From Desulfurococcales archaeon (GTDB lineage Archaea; Thermoproteota; Thermoprotei_A; Sulfolobales; WAQK01): DNA of 9,428 nt. Positions 6,128-9,428 of this stretch are shown here, piece by piece. The stretch's first letter is position 1; the number at the start of each line of letters is the position of its first letter. Position numbers and translations under genes: made by a program. A model generated the notes under the pieces. The model saw only the letters and a program-made list of their open reading frames with translations, made no database searches and had not been told where the DNA came from. Where the stretch lies: assembly GCA_027016915.1 (NCBI GenBank), contig JALURJ010000247.1, positions 1-9,428 on the forward strand. The letters run 5' to 3'.

Positions 6128-7091
6128 TACCTTTTTGGGTGAGCCAACATGCCACATAGTGGTTCTCACCAACCTTAACCATTTCAGGCTCATCCTTCCT
6201 GCAGACATCCATAGCGAAGGGGCATCTGGGGGCGAAGCGGCAGCCCGGCGGCGGTATCCTCAGGTCGGGCGGGGTTCCGGGGATGTAGGCGAGCTTCTCT
6301 ATTGGGCCCCGCAGCCTCGGTATGGCCTTCAGGAGGAGCTGGGTGTAGGGATGCTGGGGATTCGTGAATATTTCGCTTGAGGGCCCCATCTCCACTATTT
6401 TACCTGCATACATTATGGCTACCCTGTCGGCAAGCTCCGCTATTATGCTCAGGTCGTGGGTGATGAGTATTATCGATCTCTTCTTCTTCCACTGAAGCTC
6501 CTTCATCAGGTTGAGGATCTGTGCCTGGATGACCACGTCGAGAGCTGTTGTAGGCTCGTCGGCTATCACCAGGTCGGGGTCCAGGGCCAGGGCCATGGCT
6601 ATGACTACGCGCTGTTTTTGCCCTCCGCTGAGCTCGTGGGGGTACCGTTTCATTATGGTCTCGTCGAGTCCCACCATCCTGAGGAGCCTGGCAACCTCCT
6701 CCCTAGCCTCCTTCTTGGTCATGCCCTTGTGTATTATTAGGGGCTCGGACAGCTGCATCTCCACTGTGAATACCGGTGTCAGAGCGTTCATGGCTCCCTG
6801 GAAAACCATGCTTATCCTCTTCCACCTTATCTTGCTGCGCAGCTCCTGCTCGGAGAGCTTGGTTATGTCTATGCCGTCAAACACTATGCTTCCACTCACT
6901 ATCCTGCCCGGAGGAGGCACCAAGCCTAGGATGGACCAGGCCAGCGTCGACTTGCCGCACCCGGATTCGCCAGCTATGCCTAGGACCTCCCCCCTCTCCA
7001 GGGTCAGCGAAACGTTGTCGACGGCTTTCACCACTCCTCCGAGGGTGAAGAAGTAGGTCTTCAGATTCTTTACTTCTAGTAGAGGCATCAT
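6123..7091 (-). CDS. Opp/Dpp-family ABC importer ATPase, DppD/OppD-like
   Basis: The second ATPase of the importer; it should pair with the DppF-like subunit to form the nucleotide-binding dimer. In the 322-residue protein: Walker A GESGCGKS (41-48), Q-loop Q98, signature LSGGQ (154-158), Walker B with D178-E179 in VIADEPTTALD, and H-loop H212. The C-terminal oligopeptide-type extension has NPQHPYTQLLLKAIP and four Cys (C284, C290, C297, C315) spaced much as in the DppF-like partner. Start: ATG 7091 has GGAGG 6 bases upstream. The longer GTG at 7097 would abut GGAGG directly, so it is less likely; ATG 7088 is also possible. Ten bases separate it from the DppC-like stop, and six bases separate it from the next gene, fitting one transcript. 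Confidence 0.95.
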   Translation of the reverse strand: MMPLLEVKNLKTYFFTLGGVVKAVDNVSLTLERGEVLGIAGESGCGKSTLAWSILGLVPPPGRIVSGSIVFDGIDITKLSEQELRSKIRWKRISMVFQGAMNALTPVFTVEMQLSEPLIIHKGMTKKEAREEVARLLRMVGLDETIMKRYPHELSGGQKQRVVIAMALALDPDLVIADEPTTALDVVIQAQILNLMKELQWKKKRSIILITHDLSIIAELADRVAIMYAGKIVEMGPSSEIFTNPQHPYTQLLLKAIPRLRGPIEKLAYIPGTPPDLRIPPPGCRFAPRCPFAMDVCRKDEPEMVKVGENHYVACWLTQKGR

Positions 7092-7097
7092 GTTCAC

Positions 7098-7102
7098 CCT
7101 CC
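7098..7102 (-). promoter_or_regulatory. Ribosome binding site of the DppD-like gene
   Basis: GGAGG at 7102-7098 on the minus strand begins at the last base of the DppC-like stop codon (TAG, 7104-7102). It lies 6 bases before ATG 7091, which decides against the GTG at 7097. Confidence 0.65.
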
Positions 7103-8814
7103 TACCTTATCAGCCTCGGGTTGAGTATTTTGTCCAACGCGTATCCTATGAACACGAAGGTCATGCCGACCAGCGCTATCCCCAGGCCTGGCGGTAGCAC
7201 CCACCACCAGGCGCCCTTCAGCAGGGCTCCGTTGAGCTCGGCCTCGTGGAGTATCTTGCCCCACGTCACCAGGGCTGGGTCGCCCAGGCCGAGGAAGCTT
7301 AGACCCGCCTCTGCCAGTATGGCTCCCGGCACCGACAGCGCTATCGATGCGAACGTGTAGGGGAGTATCTGGGGGAAGACGTGACGCGTTATTATGCGCC
7401 AGGAGCTGGCGCCTATGGCGCGTGCAGCCTCTATATAGACGTTCTCCTTTATCTGGAGTACCATGCTCCTAACGGTGAACACCATTCCAACCCAGCCGAA
7501 CACTATCAGTATCCACACTATGTTCCATATGTTCTGTCCGAAGAAGTAGGCCAAGATGATCAGCAGCGGCAGCACTGGCAGCGAGTACCAGATCTGCGCT
7601 ATCCTAAGCATGACGCTGTCGACCTTCCCCCCAAGGTAACCCGATATGGTGCCATAGAGCACGCCGATTATCACGCTGATAACTGACACGGTGATGCCTA
7701 TTATGAGGGCCCATCTAACGCCGTAGATTATTGCTGACCAGAGGTCCCTACCCAGATAGTCTGTCCCCATTAGGCCGTATAGTCCTAGGACCCTTGCCTT
7801 CTCCACATGGAGCTCGGGTAGCTGGTGGTCCTTAGGCACTCTAACGAGGAACATTATTTTAAGCACATAGTCACCATGAAGCGGGCCGGTTGCGCCGGAT
7901 GTCATGCCCTTACCGGACTTGGATGTGATCATCGTAAGGGGGTCGACCTTCATGCCCGGCACCAGGGTCTCGTTGGCCGCGCTCAGTAGGGGGCCTAGGA
8001 TAGGGTTTATCAGGCCTGGGTCGCTGCTGGTTAGTAGCTTGTTGATCAGGTCGCTTAGGGAGAACACCCACGAGGTGTTGGCTGGTATAACCTTTACCTG
8101 GGTCCCCGAGATGTTTGCCGTAGTGGTTATGAACGAAACGCCTATCTTCGGCAGGTTGGGGTCCGTGATGTCGGTGTACCTGTTTATGTCGTAGACCGAC
8201 CCGGTGTCAGGGTATATTCCCGGCGTTAGAACCATTCTTATTCCGTCAGGCCTCTCGAGCTCCACTCTCAGCCCCTGTTTGAGCCCGGAGTAAAGGTATA
8301 TCGGGCCTAGAGACAGCTCCGCCACTATGTCCCTGGGCGGCAGGTCCTCAGTAAACGTGTATTTCACTGTTGCCTCGTAGTAGACCAGATAGCGGAACCC
8401 TAGCTGGTCCTTCAGCATGTCGAGGGCCTTCTTCTGCATATCTTCAGGGAGCTTTTGGAGGGCCTCGAAGGTCTTCGGGTCGAGCTCCTTGAGGTAGGTT
8501 TTCAAGTCGTCGGGGTTGTACATGTCGAGCATCTGGAGGTTCTCCTGGTACTTGAGATCGCTGGTCACCGGGCTCTTCGTCGAGGAGAACATGTTGACCC
8601 ACACCGGCGGCGCCAGCTTAGGCAGCATCCTCTCCTCCCAATACTCGGTGTGGCCGCTCCAGTACTCAACGTCCTTGGGGTTGGTCAGGTAGGGGAAGGC
8701 GACTGCTATGCTCACGAATATGAAGAGCAGCGCGAACCCCAGGATGCCTATCTTCATCCTGCGGAGCTCGCCGAGGAACCACCGTATCTTTTTAGCTATT
8801 TCTATGTAGTTCAT
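7102..8814 (-). CDS. Opp/Dpp-family ABC permease, DppC-like, with a large extracytoplasmic insertion
   Basis: An integral membrane subunit of the importer. In 570 residues: a charged N-terminus, TM1 at about 22-41, then a long hydrophilic stretch (about 45-345). The conserved permease domain follows, starting at GTDYLGRDLWSAIIYG (350-365), with several membrane helices and the ATPase-contacting EAA loop IEAARAIGASSWRIITRHVF (461-480). It ends with the usual AGLSFLGLGDP (503-513) and a final helix near 541-560. Ordinary DppC proteins are about 300 residues and have only a few tens of residues between TM1 and the TDxLGRD motif, so about 290 residues are extra. The insertion contains three N-x-S/T sites (N234, N246, N281), fitting an outside location. 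Start ATG 8814 has GAGGGGG 6 bases upstream; the stop of the DppB-like gene lies in that spacer. Confidence 0.94.
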   Translation of the reverse strand: MNYIEIAKKIRWFLGELRRMKIGILGFALLFIFVSIAVAFPYLTNPKDVEYWSGHTEYWEERMLPKLAPPVWVNMFSSTKSPVTSDLKYQENLQMLDMYNPDDLKTYLKELDPKTFEALQKLPEDMQKKALDMLKDQLGFRYLVYYEATVKYTFTEDLPPRDIVAELSLGPIYLYSGLKQGLRVELERPDGIRMVLTPGIYPDTGSVYDINRYTDITDPNLPKIGVSFITTTANISGTQVKVIPANTSWVFSLSDLINKLLTSSDPGLINPILGPLLSAANETLVPGMKVDPLTMITSKSGKGMTSGATGPLHGDYVLKIMFLVRVPKDHQLPELHVEKARVLGLYGLMGTDYLGRDLWSAIIYGVRWALIIGITVSVISVIIGVLYGTISGYLGGKVDSVMLRIAQIWYSLPVLPLLIILAYFFGQNIWNIVWILIVFGWVGMVFTVRSMVLQIKENVYIEAARAIGASSWRIITRHVFPQILPYTFASIALSVPGAILAEAGLSFLGLGDPALVTWGKILHEAELNGALLKGAWWWVLPPGLGIALVGMTFVFIGYALDKILNPRLIR

Positions 8815-8816
8815 GT

Positions 8817-9428
8817 TTATCCCCCTCTAGCCCTTATTCTTGGGTCGAGCAACGAGTATATCAGGTCGAGAAGCACGATAACCGCTACGAAGAGGAAGGA
8901 CGTCATGTAGGTCACCGCCACGAGTACCCCTGTATCGCCGTTCTGCAGAGCCACCCAGTACACCCTGCCCATCCCAGGCCACGAGAACACAGTCTCGGTT
9001 ATGATGGCTCCACCGAGAGACCCAACTATGCTGAGGGCGCCCATGGTGACTATGGGCGGGCTGGCAGCGCGGAGCACGTGCTTGTAGAGCACCACCCTCT
9101 CCGGGAGTCCCTTAGCCCTGGCGACGTTAACGAAGTCCTCCGTGATTATCGATATGACGACGTTCCTTATAACGTAGGCCCAGCCTCCGAAGCTTACCAG
9201 CGACACGGTTAGCAGTGGGAGCCACATGTATTTCAGCCATACCGGGATCGAGTGTATCCAGTAGGATGGGCCGGAGTATTCTTGGGAGAGCTCTGCTAGC
9301 TCGTTGTAAACGTCTATGCTTGCCGTGGGGGCCAGCCCTAGGCGGAAAGCGAATATCAATAGCATGAGCATGCCAACCCACCACATGGGTAGGGAGGTGG
9401 TTATCATGGCTATGGTCGATATGGACTT
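8817..9428 (-). CDS. Opp/Dpp-family ABC permease, DppB-like (N-terminal part outside window)
   Basis: The frame stays open to the right edge of the window (residues KSISTIAM precede the ATG at 9407), so that ATG is internal and about 203 C-terminal residues are visible. Seen: SLPMWWVGMLMLLIFAFRLG, matching the DppB segment after the first periplasmic loop; a further helix around WLPLLTVSLVSFGGWAYVI; the EAA loop VNVARAKGLPERVVLYKHVL; ETVFSWPGMGRVYWVA; and the terminal helix with DLIYSLLDPRIRARGG. These are the usual C-terminal landmarks of Opp/Dpp B-type permeases. It is the partner of the DppC-like permease and the first of the four genes visible in transcription order. It is 2 bases upstream of the next start, so the two are probably translated together. 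The binding-protein gene is not seen. Confidence 0.94.
   Translation of the reverse strand, partial: KSISTIAMITTSLPMWWVGMLMLLIFAFRLGLAPTASIDVYNELAELSQEYSGPSYWIHSIPVWLKYMWLPLLTVSLVSFGGWAYVIRNVVISIITEDFVNVARAKGLPERVVLYKHVLRAASPPIVTMGALSIVGSLGGAIITETVFSWPGMGRVYWVALQNGDTGVLVAVTYMTSFLFVAVIVLLDLIYSLLDPRIRARGG

Noticed and set aside
5835..6380. Plus-strand open frame of 181 codons across the two ATPase genes
   Set aside because: It is antisense to two well-conserved ATPases and spans their junction. It has no ribosome site or family resemblance.
6459..6500. GTGATGA followed by CTGA, resembling box C and D' of a small guide RNA
   Set aside because: The motifs lie inside the conserved H-loop region of the DppD-like gene, their spacing is not convincing, and no matching C' and D boxes follow.
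8455..8910. Plus-strand open frame of 151 codons antisense to the permease genes
   Set aside because: It is Val/Leu/Glu-rich shadow coding opposite the DppC-like insertion and crosses a clear gene junction.
1..9428. CRISPR arrays, tRNA or rRNA genes, insertion sequences and attachment sites
   Set aside because: No regularly spaced repeats, cloverleaf-like segments, transposase-like proteins or terminal repeats were seen. The coding layout leaves almost no room for them.

Overview
The window looks like chromosomal DNA of a hyperthermophilic crenarchaeon, probably of the Desulfurococcales and possibly close to Aeropyrum. That placement is an inference. It rests on archaeal-type mevalonate enzymes, high G+C with heavy AGG/AGA (Arg) and ATA (Ile) use, purine-rich coding strands, very tight gene packing, TTG and GTG starts, and GGAGG/GGTGAT ribosome sites that often contain the stop codon of the gene before.

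Layout. Bases 1-241 (+) are the C-terminal end of a gene cut by the window edge, probably an AGOG-type N-glycosylase/DNA lyase. Bases 274-4232 (-) form a four-gene mevalonate operon. In transcription order it encodes HMG-CoA synthase, a thiolase (acetoacetyl-CoA forming), a DUF35 zinc-ribbon/OB-fold protein and HMG-CoA reductase. The first three correspond to the known archaeal complex that passes acetoacetyl-CoA from thiolase to HMG-CoA synthase. The fourth reduces HMG-CoA to mevalonate, so one cluster covers acetyl-CoA to mevalonate, the entry to archaeal isoprenoid lipids.

An AT-rich divergent promoter region (about 4233-4368) separates this operon from a lone plus-strand gene (4369-5040) for a cysteine-free soluble protein of about 220 residues that I do not recognise. 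That gene ends tail to tail with the next operon, and the two stop codons share one CTAG.

Bases 5037-9428 (-) are an oligopeptide/dipeptide-type (Opp/Dpp) ABC importer operon. In transcription order it holds a DppB-like permease (cut by the right edge), a DppC-like permease with a roughly 290-residue extracytoplasmic insertion, a DppD-like ATPase and a DppF-like ATPase. The substrate-binding protein is not in the window and would be expected further right.

I found no tRNA, rRNA, CRISPR array, insertion sequence or obvious mobile element. Most of the window is ordinary, well-packed core genome. The parts that best repay attention are the unknown gene at 4369-5040, the large insertion in the DppC-like permease, and the divergent regulatory region. 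Ribosome-site spacing also argues that several genes start downstream of the longest possible open frame.
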